Assembly: GCA_963691655.1 (NCBI GenBank)
Contig: OY829329.1
Span: 11,794,708 to 11,858,707 of the forward strand
Source: Toxonevra muliebris
Lineage: Eukaryota; Arthropoda; Insecta; Diptera; Pallopteridae
Length of the DNA: 64,000 bases
Direction: 5' to 3'
In this document: in pieces, positions 24,530 to 36,419 of the stretch
Layout: the number at the start of each line of letters is the position of its first letter
Position numbering within the stretch: the first letter of the stretch is position 1
Notes under the pieces: model-generated
What the model was told of the DNA's origin: nothing
The model's input: the letters and a program-made list of their open reading frames with translations, nothing else
Databases searched by the model: none
Program-made: the position numbers and the translations under genes

Positions 24530-24693
24530 GGTTAGGTTAGGTTAGGTTAGGTTAGGTTAGGTTAGGTTAGGTTAGGTAAGGTTTGGTTAATTTGGTTAGG
24601 TTCGGTTAGGTAAGGTTTGGTTAATTTGGTTAGATTGGGTTAGGTTAAGCTAGATTAAGTTAGGTTGGGTTAGATTAGGTTAGAGAGGCTGTC
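24530..24693 (+). repeat. GGTTA (TTAGG-type) array, degenerating rightward
   Basis: About nine perfect GGTTA units (24530-24577) directly follow the poly(A) of copy 3, then GGTTT, GATTA, GGTTG and similar variants to about 24693. TTAGG is the usual insect telomere unit, but flies are known to lack it at telomeres, so this is read as an internal array serving as retrotransposon target. Confidence 0.9.
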
Positions 24694-26199
24694 AAGAGAC
24701 ACACTTAGGCCTGAACGGCCCATTGTAATACCATATAGTTTCAAAGCGGGAAATGAAGATTGAGTTAATCATGTTCCGATGCATGCGGATTGTTTGCTCA
24801 CCAAACTTTTGTTACGAAGGCATCGTAGTATTAATTAATTTATTCATCATATTTATCAATCAGTGTATTATATTCATAATTACAAATATCATATTGATGA
24901 AAGTGTATATCAATTTAAGAAAAATCGAAACTTTGGTTCTAAATAACAGACAATTCCCAAATTATTCAACGGCTTAAAGATTTACACAAATTTAAAAGCT
25001 TTCCAGACTTTACCGTAAAATCATAAATATTTAACAAACGATGGGTGACAAAACATGAAAAATAAATAAATGCAAAAAATAACGAGGAAAAAATTTCAAA
25101 AAACCAGTAAAAATATCTTGTATAAATTGTCAAAAGTTGCCATGAAAATATTTTCATTTCATTTGATAACTTTGAAAATTTGCGCGAACAGAGAAAGAAT
25201 ATCATGAAATAAATGCATTTGAAAGCGACTATGGACGAGGGACGACAACAGCGACGAATACGTTTGAAATATTTCATTTCAACAAACACAAAAAAAAACA
25301 CAAAAAAAAAACAGAAAATGAAAAATAAAAAACAGAAATATTAAATATATAAAAATTTTGCAAACAAGATTGTTGCAAACAAAAAATAAACAAGCACGCA
25401 AAAAAAAAATTAAAAAATAAATTCTCTACATTTCATTAAATATTTCATAAAGTATTTATTTGTTATATATGGATGTAAGCATGTAGGTATGTGTATGCTG
25501 ATAAATTGCATGTCACACATATATACAAGCAATGCAATGCAGAATTTCTATGTAGCTATGTATGTATCTCTACTTTTTTTTTTTTTTTTGTGGTGTTGTG
25601 ATGGTGTAATATTACATACATTCATATGGATGTAATGTAAGTAGATATCAACAATTCAAAAAAAAAAATGTAGTTCACCCACGCATTCACGCCTCATACA
25701 TATTTACATACATATATGCACTTATATATTGCACTTGTCTGTTTGCTTGTTTGTTTGCGAGTCGGTTTATCTTTCTATCTGTCTGTATGTATGTATGCGT
25801 CTGGCTGTCCATTTCGTCGTCTATCTGTTTTGTATGTCTGGCTGTCAATCAGCACACACTCATTTTTGATTGACAATTCAACGAACAATGTCGACAAAGA
25901 CGACGTGCAGCAAGCACAAAACACTTTTTTTCTTTTCTTGTTTTTTTTTTTCGGCTTGTCATGGACCCACTAGAAATTTATATCCAGCATTTTTGTCTGC
26001 CTGTCTATTTATCTGTATGTCTAGACCCAACGAGGGTGTGATGCACATTAGAGGAACCATTGATGAGCATCTTTTTATATACTGAAACGCGTCTTATTCT
26101 TATTGTCTATCTGTATTTTTATTCATTCTCATGATGCATATATGCAATAGCGATGAAGCTCATATTTTTTTATAATAAATTTCATCCTATTCTGTTCGT
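24694..26199. other. Gene-free A+T-rich spacer
   Basis: No gene recognised. TATG/TCTG microsatellite-like stretches occur at about 25440-25500 and 25735-25835. Confidence 0.6.
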
Positions 26200-26740
26200 T
26201 TTTATATGACATGTCCGGGATAAGATGCGCATTTCATCCGATTAACAATACTCTCTAAGAACAACGAAACAGGAAATTTCAGTCATCATTAATGGCGAAC
26301 TCAAAGTGCATCCATAAGAATTGCTGAAAATTTCACTTAGTTTTTGTATTACTTTTTCATGCTTTTATGGTTACGAAAGAAACGAGACTGAATGGGATTT
26401 CGTTTACTCGTATATGCTGGACTTTCTCTGTTTACAAAAGAACTGCGGAAAACTTCACTCAGTTTCTGTATTTTGTGTTGCTTTTTCATATACGTTTGTC
26501 AACTAAAGAAACAAGAATGAATTGAATTTCGTTCATCATATATTGGAAACCCAAACTGCTTCCAAAAGTAATGATCAAAACTTCATTCACTTTCAATATT
26601 TTCATTTGCTGATTGATTTCGTGTACATTTTTAACGAAAAAACGAGACTGAATTGGATTTCGCTCACTCGTATACAGCACACTCAATCTACTTTCAAAAG
26701 CAGTGCATTAAATGCGCAGCAAAATGGAAGCGTTTTAAAT
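26200..26740 (+). repeat. Four-unit ~130 bp tandem repeat
   Basis: Landmarks of the type CGAGACTGAATTGGATTTCG occur at about 26377, 26508 and 26640 (about 131 bp apart), with a more diverged unit from about 26262. The array is preceded by GACATGTCCGG (26209), also found before the solitary copy at 5.2 kb. Confidence 0.75.
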
Positions 26741-27730
26741 ATCAAAGTTTAACTATTTGTACGTTTGAATGTCTATCTATCTGTCTGTCTGTCCTTTCGT
26801 ATGTCATTTGTACATTGTGTTGTGTCATTTAGAGTTATACAATATTACCAAAGAAATATTGTTGTTAAATGACCGCATTGCACTTTGCTTTTTCCATATT
26901 GTATACATAAAATTTTGAACTTGTGATGATAGTGTAAATTTTGAAGCAATACCATAACTTACACACACACACACACATATGCTGAGACATTGAATGCATT
27001 CATATAAATATCATTACAAAAAAATGTCAGATTTTTTTTTCCAAACATACAAAAGAAGATCCTCCATTCAATAGAAAAGCGTGGGTAAGGGTCTAAGAGA
27101 AAGTGGGTGTATGTGTATTTTTATATGTTTGATACTTGATGCAAAGGACGCAAATTCTTTTCTAAGGGCAAAGTAACAAAAAAACGAAAAAGTTCTTAAA
27201 AATAGTAGAAAATATTGCTGTTGCTGCTACTGGGGTGCAGTTTTTGCGTTTATTTGATACTGACAAGCAGCAGAATTGAACTCAGTGGAAGCTGAAGATT
27301 CATACAGCTGATTGCACCATACAAAGCAGACACATACGAACTTGCAGCATATATGAGTGAACATGTATATGAGTTTGATTGCGTCTGACGCGCTTTTTTG
27401 TTGATTTTTTCACACATTTCCTTTTGATATTTTTTTTTTTTTAAATTGTGTTGTCAATGTGTGAAGTTTATGAACACAAATTTTTACTTATACATAGGGG
27501 GAGTATAGGAAATGTTTGTTAAAGCAATGAAAAACAGCTCTACCACAAAAAGTATTGCTAAAAATGTTGAGTGTTGAGCATCGCCACCAGAATAACATTG
27601 AATACATAAATATGCAAATCTATGTAAATTTTTTCAAGTTTTTGACATTCGAGACGATATTGCGCATAATTTTTCGGAATACTCTATTTGTTGCAATTGG
27701 TAAATAATTGCACAAAGTTGGAAAATATTG

Positions 27731-27769
<39 letters not shown>

Positions 27770-27995
27770 TGACTTGACAAATTTTTCTAGCTATTATGTA
27801 TTAAAGTTTTGAATAAAATCGTGATTTTTTTTTAATTAGTAGTAGTTGAATGAATACCTACATATATGAGTGCCTCTCCCTTTCATTCTTTTGGGAATAT
27901 TCTATAACTCCTAAACAATCGGTTGAAGCCATTTACATTACATTTCATTTTTCATCTTAAGTTGCTATACAGTAACTTTCTAGGTGCGTTGGGTA
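26741..27995. other. Gene-free spacer with microsatellites
   Basis: TCTG run near 26775-26790 and CA run near 26962-26977; otherwise A+T-rich with no gene recognised. Confidence 0.6.
27736..27768 (+). repeat. AG dinucleotide microsatellite
   Basis: About 16 uninterrupted AG units. Confidence 0.95.
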
Positions 27996-28960
27996 GTCAT
28001 CTGGTCCCCCTGGGTAGTGAACTGATAGCCATGAAATAATTATAATTATAATTTCCTTAATCCTAAACTATGATTATGAGCATGGTTTGAATCCTATTTC
28101 ATTCAGAAAGTATTAGAATCGAGGATAAGAAACTCTATTTCTATCGAATTTATTGTTTGTGGAATTGAAATCCATTATAAATAAACAGATTTCATTTTTG
28201 TAATGTTTTTTCGGACCTGAGTCTACCATTGACCAAATATTTACTTAGTATCAAATGTCAGAAAAAAAAAACAAAAAAAACCTGGTCCTCTTAATCCCAA
28301 ATTCAAACATATTCTTCTCGCTATTTCTCCTAAGTCGAAAACAGAAACTAATGAGTAATAATCTTATTAGTTTTATAGATTCCTGACATCCTTAAAAACC
28401 GGTTTAGATTCTCCGATATAAAAAAAAAATATTCAGTTGGAATTCAGAAACCTTGGATAAAGAAATTTTGTTGTTAATATTGTGTAGAAGGTTTAAACCC
28501 ATAATAAATAAACTGGTTAAACCTCAGTAGTATATTTTCAATCCATTGATTAAGTCTTCATCCAACATTAATTCCTGAAAAAACCCCAAGGTAAACCGGT
28601 CGACACCCACCACCTTACGATCATCTCCATCTCAAATTTACACACAATCTTTTCCTTGGCCATCCTGGGTAGTGACCTGATACCAGTTGATAACAATCTA
28701 TGAAGGTCTATAAGTTCCTTGCCCTCTTAAAATAAGGTTTGGATTTTCCAACTTAAAAAAAAATTTCAGATAAGAAATTCCATTTCCAATGAGCAGATGA
28801 TAATTGCTTGAAGACCATTGCCAAAAATCTTATTAGATCTTAGTAGTGTAGTTTCAAACCTGGTAAATCCAGCTTTGTACAGATATTTACACAATACAAA
28901 ATCCAAGAATCCAAGACTAGAGTAAAACAGTAAAACAGACCTAAAGCTCGTGCGATATTC
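27996..28960. repeat. Three diverged ~330 bp tandem units
   Basis: CCTGGGTAGTGA occurs at about 28008 and 28672. A block with GGTTT(A/G)GATT or a close variant, followed by ATAAGAAA(C/T)TC or similar, occurs at about 28085, 28402 and 28737 (317 and 335 bp apart). Units are strongly diverged. No coding sequence is recognised. Confidence 0.6.
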
Positions 28961-29885
28961 GACATTACCAAATTGAAACGATAGACCTATAGACCTCTCT
29001 GCATCACATAATATCGAACCTAGTTTCAGACATCCGATCGCTAGACTCCTTTGATCTAATGATAGAGATAAAACTTGAGCTGTGAACTTTGAAATTACCG
29101 AGACTACCTCATTAATGCTCGTGCAGTTAGCATAGCATTTTTGAGAGTGACAAAAAATCTCATCGGGTGGGTCTGCCGGTGAAGGTGGACAAAACTTAAA
29201 TACCTAGTAAAGAAACTAGTGCTCTTGATACACGTTTACCTGAGTGACGTGGGTACCCGTGGGATTCGCATATTACCCGGGTAAAAATATGACGGATTCC
29301 AGTGATGCTCCGGGTACCCGTTTTCTCCGGGTACCCACGCTTTTTCGGATACCTGTTGTTAGTAGATTGATTGAAAAAAAAAACTGAAATATATTATGAT
29401 GATTTGTGATGGGGACAGAGGGGGTCATAATTGTCAAAATGGTTAAGATATTTATCGGCTAGTGATCAAGATACTTAAAAATTCAGAAACTGGGCTGTAT
29501 ATTCGGAATTTGGTGAAGGAATATGCAGAAAAACAATTAAGAAAAACAAAGAATTTATACAACTTTTGACACCGCTTGCACCTGCAGTTAGGACTGGCGG
29601 AACTTTTACGAAGGACCAGTAAAAATTTAAATCCTAATTGGATTCGAAATCGATTTGGATTACTTTGTTACTGTCAAACATATGTTTGAAACTTTTGAGA
29701 TCTTTAATATGACGGGATTAATAAAGTTCGCTAAGTTAGTGGTGTTTAAAAGTTTTTTAAAAAATCCGAAATTTATGGGCGATTTTCGGAACCAAGAATT
29801 TGATTTAAAGTTTCAGAAAAATCGAAAAGAATGGAAAGGGAGATAAGTAAAATTAATGACTTAAGGCCGGCAGAAATCTCATCGC
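28961..29885. other. Gene-free region with a GGGTACCC cluster
   Basis: Between about 29255 and 29340 there are three GGGTACCC palindromes and one ACCCGGGT within 85 bp. The rest is A+T-rich and unassigned. Confidence 0.6.
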
Positions 29886-30206
29886 CAATTGAGACGCTGA
29901 GAAGAAAAGTTGCATAACTTCTACGTTCAGAAAAAAGTGGAATAATTTTACTTAAGAGCAAAAGCAAAACGAAATATGTTCAGAGCAAAAGTGAAACGAA
30001 ATATTTTCAGAGTGAAAACTGAATAAAAACCTATGCTGTTCTTGCTCTGAAAGAATTGTTATACCATTTTTGTTCTTACTTTTAAGGTGTTTCATTTTCA
30101 CTCTAAACCGTATTACTTATGCCATTCTTGCACTGACACACTAAATTATTTCACTTTTGTTCTTATATAAATTTTAGCCCGCTTTTCCTCTCAGCCTGTC
30201 ATTTAT
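29886..30206 (+). mobile_element. Terminal-inverted-repeat element, tandem copy 1
   Basis: The left end contains GACGCTGAGAAGAAAAG and the right end read in reverse contains TGACAGGCTGAGAGGAAAAG. Inside, AGAGCAAAAGTGAAACG-type motifs on the left face their complements on the right, giving a foldback-like structure. There is no coding capacity. Length is about 310 bp. Confidence 0.75.
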
Positions 30207-30239
30207 CATTCGAAAGTGATAAAAAACCGAATCGTCCTC

Positions 30240-30549
30240 ATTTGAGAGGCTGAGAGGAAAAGTGGTATAACTTCTACGTTCAGAAAAAATGGAATAATTT
30301 TACTTAAGAGCAAAAGCAAAACGAAATATGTTCAGAGCAAAAGTGAAACGAAATATGTTCAGAGCGAAAACGGAATAAAAAACTATGCTGTTCTTACTCT
30401 GAAAGAATTGTTACACCATTTTTGCTCTTACTTTTAAGGCGTTTCATTTTCACTCTAAACCGTACTACTTATGCCATTCTTGCACTGACGCTCTAAATTA
30501 TTTCACTTTTGCTCAAATTTTAGCCCGCTTTTCCTCTCAGCCTGTCAAT
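30240..30549 (+). mobile_element. Terminal-inverted-repeat element, tandem copy 2
   Basis: Same element as 29886-30206 in the same orientation, about 40 bp downstream. Its ends share AGGCTGAGAGGAAAAG exactly in inverted orientation. The pair could be a tandem duplication or two insertions. The third copy, at 1-284, is reversed. Confidence 0.8.
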
Positions 30550-33334
30550 TCAGCGATAAATTCAATTTGTCATTCTCGACCGATTTCGACAACTCAAGCG
30601 AATGCAAATTTTCCAAGAGCACCAGTCTCTTGTGACTGTTTTCAAGTGGTTTTAAATATTCCGAAATTTTTGACAGATGATAAAAATGTGGTGGCCTTAC
30701 TAAAAAGGGTAAAATTAATGAAGATCTAGGATTGATGCAAGAAATTATAAATGACAAACTGGGTTTGAATTCCTCGGCTGTGGAATGAATATTAAAAAAG
30801 CATCTGGGATACATAAAGAAATCTGCTGGATGGGTTTCCAGAATTTAGGATGACGGTTAGAAACGGCACGTCCCTCGCCCCCCCCCCCCCCTCCCTCGCA
30901 ATATTTTCGTGAAAACGTAGGTTCTAGTACATTTAATAAAATCGTAACAAGCGACTGAGGTAAAAACCCCTTCCCGAAGGAATTCTCAGCCATTCATCAT
31001 CGCAGTTGCTGAATTAAGATTTTTTTTTTTTGTTTTGAGAAGAACAAAAAATCTGAGCGCCCGTCCTCTCTTTTACAACTGCTGAATCCGATAGTCTATG
31101 GAACACCGTGTCATCGGGGTTTTGAAGGAAACCCAACGATGGATGAGTCATAGTTTGTTACATAGATCAACCTAAGCCCTGAACTCTCAAAGAACGAAGA
31201 AAAAAGGGAATCAATGATGGAATACTTTACACGGCATTACATCTATTCAAAGCAAAAAAAAAAACGAAACCAAACCATTCATGTCATATTTCCATTGAAA
31301 GCTCACATTTCACTATTCAATACTTTTAAAATCCATTATTGCAATATACACATACACACACCTTACAACAACAACAACAAAATCGATATACTCATTTTGC
31401 CATTACTGCAAATAACTATTAATACAAATGGTTATGGATAGGAGATAAATAGGTATGAGGAAGTACCTGCTACATACATACATACACATACACACACACA
31501 CATCCCCAATGATAAAAACAATGGTGCACAATTTCCACTCGATTGCATTGAATAAAGGAGCCAAGAGCTAGCCCATGAATGAGATGGATGTGATGAGACA
31601 AGGGGTTATTAAAGTTGAGCATCAGCATAAATGTTGATGTTGGCTATATGTAGGTAGATGTTACTGATGTGTTGTCCAATATTGATGATGTTGATGAAAG
31701 ACGAGAATGTGTGTACGATGATTATGATGATGATGACGTTTATGTGACACTTTTGTTGATAATGTTGATGAATATGATGACAGAGCTTAGACACACACAC
31801 ACACACACACACAGCAGAGAATAACTACAAGCTATGAACCCAATTAGTTAAACAAAAAAAAAAACAAAAAAAAACAAAAACGCAAACAAGACTAGAGTGT
31901 AGTGGTAAAAACCATATGAATGACAGCATTGACAGGATTGAGTTGACATGAGCATACCAAATTATGCTAGAACACATGCAGCAGCAGCAACACATATCTT
32001 CATTCAATGCAGCTATTACCATCGCCACACCATTAAACCATAGCAGGCCAGTGTTCCTTCCCAGAGCCCAGCTCACTTTATCGAACGTTCTTCATTCGAT
32101 AAAGTGTTTTTTGTTTTTGTGTATTTGTGTATTTGTTTAGAATTGTATAGTGAATATGTCTAGAGTGCAAATGGCAAATAGTATGACAATTAACAGATAC
32201 ATTTTTCAAAAACAACAACAACAACACCATCTACTAGAATAGATATCTACTATGAGTATGCAGCTTTTTCTCCCTCAACACAAAGAGGTTTATGTTCTTC
32301 TTCTTGTTCTTGGTCTCTTAAAAGGAGTTTCATGTTTTTTGTAGTTTTAAGTGCAAAAATATTTTATGTGCAAATTTTATTGCACTAAATGAATTGTGTT
32401 TTTGTGAGAAGATGAAACGAATTGAAGAGCAACGAAGGTAATAAAAATGCCTGCCTAGTTTTGAGTTATATTTTTTCTTTTTGGTTAATTTGGTATTTTT
32501 TTCTTTTCTTTCACAAAAATCATAAAAATCTTTTATTACTTAAAAAGTGATCGTTAAAATTTAACTTACCTTTCAAAAATTGCCTGAAGCGTAGAACCTA
32601 TAAGTAAAAGAAAGAAATAGATTTTTAGTTTCATGTTTCGCCAGAGAATGTTTGTGAAGTTTTAGTAAATGGTTTTAATAAATTCACATTTCTAGTTTAA
32701 CGAATGTCGAAAGCTGGAGATTTAATGCAAGGCTTTTAAAATAAACGTCAAATAAATGCCAAATAAATGAAGTAAAACGCTAAGTAATTTATTAGACTAG
32801 AGACTAATATATATACACATGTGGTTGGGGGGAAAAAAAAGAAATTCTGTAACTAATAAAAGAAATTTATTTTCTATAATTTCAGTGCAGAGATCACTCA
32901 ATGAATTCCAGCATTGTGATTAGGCCGAGGAACATCAGGAAACACTTATGCTCCTATTAGTCCCTTCATTAATTTCAGATAGTTTTACCACAAATAACTA
33001 AAAGAACTCGATTTTCTGACTAAACTATATTCTATTTCACCGCTGAATTTTTGCGGCACTTAAAAAGATAAACAATATCATATTTAAAGATTTAAAATCA
33101 TTTAATTACAATTAACTAGTGAATCTAAAAAAAAAAAAAAAAAAAGATAATGTTTTTTACACGTTTTTCTTGCATAAGCGTGACAGTTTCACTTCTGGCG
33201 ATTTTTGATTTTTAAAATTCTGCGAATTAGGGGTTAAGGCTGGCAATGCATTTTCTCAGATAAATATAAAATAGACGAAAATCTTTATTCCATAGCAGTT
33301 CTTGAGTCAGTTTTAGCTATTTTTCATTTTACAC
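30550..33334. other. Gene-free spacer with microsatellites and a hairpin
   Basis: A C run lies at about 30878-30891, AC runs at about 31490-31502 and 31791-31812, GAT/ATG triplets at about 31680-31780, and a perfect inverted repeat at 32074-32106. No gene is recognised. Confidence 0.55.
32074..32106. other. Perfect 12 bp inverted repeat with 9-base loop
   Basis: CACTTTATCGAA is followed after nine bases by TTCGATAAAGTG. The stem is perfect and followed by a T-rich stretch. Function is unknown. Confidence 0.8.
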
Positions 33335-34065
33335 TCTTCGTTTGTTTGAGTTGATACTCGTTGCCATTCGTCGGTTCTCGTTGGTGCTTTTTTCACTTAG
33401 TTTGTTCTTTTTGGTACTCGTTGCACTTCGTAGGCTCTTCGTTCGGTCTCGTTTATGCTCGTTGCACTTCGTAGGCTCTTTGTTTGTTCTCGTTTGTGCT
33501 CGATGCACTTCGTAGGCTCTTTGTTTTTTCTCGTTTGTGCTCGTTGCACTTCGTAGGCTCTTCGTTCGGTCTCGTTTATGCTCGTTGCACTTCGTAAGCT
33601 CTTTGTTTGTTCTCGTTTGTGCTCGTTGCACTTCGTAGGCTCTTCGTTGGTTCTCGTTTGTGCTCGATGCACTTCGTAGGCTCTTTGTTTTTTCTCGTTT
33701 GTGCTCGTTGGACTTCGTAGGCTCTTCGTTGGTTCTCGTTTGTGCTCGATGCACTTCGTAGTCTCTTTGTTTTTTCTCGTTTGTGCTCGTTGGACTTCGG
33801 AGGCTCTTCGTTGGTTCTCGTTTGTGCTCGTTGCACTTTGTAGGCTCTTTGTTTTTTCTCGTTTGTGCTCGTTGCACTTCGTAGGCTCTTCGTTTGCTCT
33901 CATTTGTGCTAGTTGTACTTTGCAGGCTCTTCGTACGTTCTCGTTGGTGTTTGTTGCAATTCGTAGCCTCTTCGATTGTTCTCGTTGATATTCATTGCAT
34001 TTTTTGAGCTCTTGGATTGCTCTCGTTGGTGCTTGTTGCACTTTTTAGCCTCTTCGTTTGCTTAA
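33335..34065 (-). repeat. 41 bp minisatellite, about 17 units
   Basis: On the plus strand the unit is TTGCACTTCGTAGGCTCTT followed by an (G/T)TTCGTTTGTGCTCG-like half, repeating every 41 bp (for example 33421, 33462, 33503). Because 41 is not a multiple of 3, the array has a protein period of 41 residues spanning three units. The minus strand is open in all three frames for long distances (up to about 214 codons), giving Lys/Arg/Glu/Thr-rich translations. These are interpreted as by-products, though a repeat protein cannot be formally excluded. Confidence 0.9.
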
Positions 34066-34139
34066 AATTATGATCAACATCACTGAAATATTTACCAGAG
34101 GTGAAAACTTAACTGAAAACAAACGCCCCTGCCTCTCCG

Positions 34140-35330
34140 TGGATCAGGCAGTGCCTTAATCTATAAATCTTACTCTGTAAGTTTTGAATCTTGATTCCGT
34201 CGGCCCTCCTCTCTTTGCCTTGGATCATTCTTACTTTATAAGTTCAGGCTTAATTCTGTCGGCTCTTCTATTTTACTCATTGATCAGATGGTGTTTTGAT
34301 TCATCAATCATACTCTGTAAGCTTAAACTTAATTCTCTCGGCCTTCCTGTCCGCCTTGTGGATCAGCCAGTGCCTTGATTTATCAATTTGTAAGTTCAGA
34401 TTTAATTCTTTTGACCCTCCTCTCTTCCCCTTGGGTCAGCCATGCCTTAATCTATTAATTTTTCTCTGTACGTTCAAACTAAATTATGTCGGCTCTCCTC
34501 TATTTCCCTTGGATTCAGCCAGTGCCTTGGTTTATCAATCTGTACGTTCAGATTTAGTTCTGCCGGCCCTCATCTCTTCCCCTTGGATCAGCCATGCCTT
34601 GCCCTATCAATCTTACTCTGTAAGTTCAGACTTAATTCTATTGGCCCTTCTTTCTTCCCGTTGCCCAGCCAGTGCCTTGATTTATCAGCCTTACTTTGTA
34701 AGTTTAGACTTAATTCTGTTGGCCCTCTTATCCTTTCCTTGGATCAGCCAGTACCTTGATTTATCAATCTGAAAGTTCAGACATAATTCTTTTGGCCCTC
34801 CTCTCTTCTCCTTGGATCAGCCATTGCCTTGATTTATCAATTTGTACGTTCAGACATAGTTCTGCCGGCCCCCATATCTTCCCCTTGGATCAGCAATGCC
34901 TTCATCTATCAATTTTACTCTGTACGTTCAGACTAAATTCTGTCGGCCCTCCTCTCTTCCTCGTGGATCAGCCAGTGCCTTGATTTATCAGCCTTACTCT
35001 GTAAGTTTATACTTAATTCTGTTGGCTCTCTTATCTTTTCCTTGGATCAGCCAGTACCTTGATTTATCAATATGAAAGTTCAGACATAATTCTTTTGGCA
35101 CTCCTCTCTTCCCCTTGGATCAGTCCAGTATCTTGATTTATCAATCTGAAAGTTCAGACTTAATTCTTTTGGCCCTCCTTTCTCTCCCTTGGATCAGCCA
35201 GTGCCCTGATTTATTAATCTGTAAGTTCAGACTTAATTCTGTTGGCCCTGCTCTCTTCCCCTTGTATCAGCGATGCCTTAATCTATCAATCTTGCTCTGT
35301 ACGCTCAGACTTGATTCTACCCAGTGTTAA
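34140..35330 (+). repeat. ~75 bp tandem array arranged in ~305 bp tetramers
   Basis: The landmark GGATCAGCCA(G)TGCC recurs about 16 times between 34141 and 35266, on average every 75 bp. Each is followed by TTGATTTATCAATC, GTAAGTTCAGACTTAATTC and GGCCCTCCTCTCTTCC. Four-unit blocks repeat at about 305 bp: the stretch from 34661 is closely matched from 34966. The array is directly adjacent to, but unrelated to, the 41 bp array on its left. Confidence 0.9.
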
Positions 35331-36419
35331 ATGGTATTAAAGATGATACACGAAACTGAGTTGCTTCTTTTTCTTGTAACATTTTTTTAGTTTGGAATTA
35401 GAACGTGGGACTGAAGATTATTTCTTGAATCAGTTTTGCTTTTGCCCTATAAGGTTTATCAGTGTTGTTGTCGTAAATTATTTTTATTATTATTCGTACT
35501 TTCTTCTTTTAGTCTGGATGGTTGGATCTTTGACTTTCTATTGTTCTGTTCCCGACTTTTTTTTTTTTTTTGCATTCCATTTAGTTTTTGACGTTTATGT
35601 TTCCATCAGTGATTTCATATTTTTTTTTTTTTTTTGGGATACGATTTTCTCGATATTATTCATATAAATGTAGCTGTTACTTTTTTTATTTATATCCACA
35701 TTTTTACTATGATTTTTTCACGCAACCAATTTTTTTTTACTTCTGTAATAATCTTCTTCTGTATTTCGTTTTCATTTCCTTGCAAATTTACATTGTCTCA
35801 TCACAATTGCACAATTGTAATTTTCAGTTGTATGTTATATATTATTTAAATATTTTGCTTTCGCATTGTCATTTCTTACAGACACTCAATTGTGCATACA
35901 TACAAAATTTCTTTAGTAATATTTACAAGTAACAATTCCTCTCTACTCTTTCTCTTCTGACAGCTGAAATCACATTTTCAATCACGCAATACTTCATCTT
36001 CATATTTTATTCTACGAAAATTTACCTACATTCATATACACTATGTAAAAAGTAATAAATTTTCCTACGTGCAAAATTTTTTACATATATGTATTTATAA
36101 TATACATGAAAAATATATGAACAACATATATAGGTAAATATGTATGTATGTATGTATGCTTGAATGTGTACAATTTCCAAAGTAAGTGTTTCGAAATTTC
36201 CACAATTATGTTTCGTGAATTGCATAACTAAACAGGCAGCAATAGCTGAATGTAGTAAATAGCAACGACGGCATACATCAGTGCTATCAAATCAATGCTA
36301 AATTGCTCTAATGTTGAAAAGTTGATATGAGAGAAGAGGAGCTATAGAAGCTAGGTATGTTGTATCTACGAACAGACTTACAAGGAAGTATGGATCTAAT
36401 ACACCGGGGGATTTTTAAA
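35331..36419. other. Gene-free A+T-rich spacer
   Basis: Poly(T) tracts (about 35560-35640) and a TATG run (about 36139-36160). Phe/Tyr/Ile-rich frames follow composition only. Confidence 0.6.

Noticed and set aside
24530..24693. Telomere end marked by TTAGG-type repeats
   Set aside because: The array is short, degenerate, internal and flanked by ordinary sequence; flies are known to lack TTAGG telomeres.
33329..34041. Minus-strand frames of 182 and 214 codons as a repeat protein gene
   Set aside because: They coincide exactly with the 41 bp minisatellite, and all three minus frames are open, as expected from the repeat rather than from selection on one frame.
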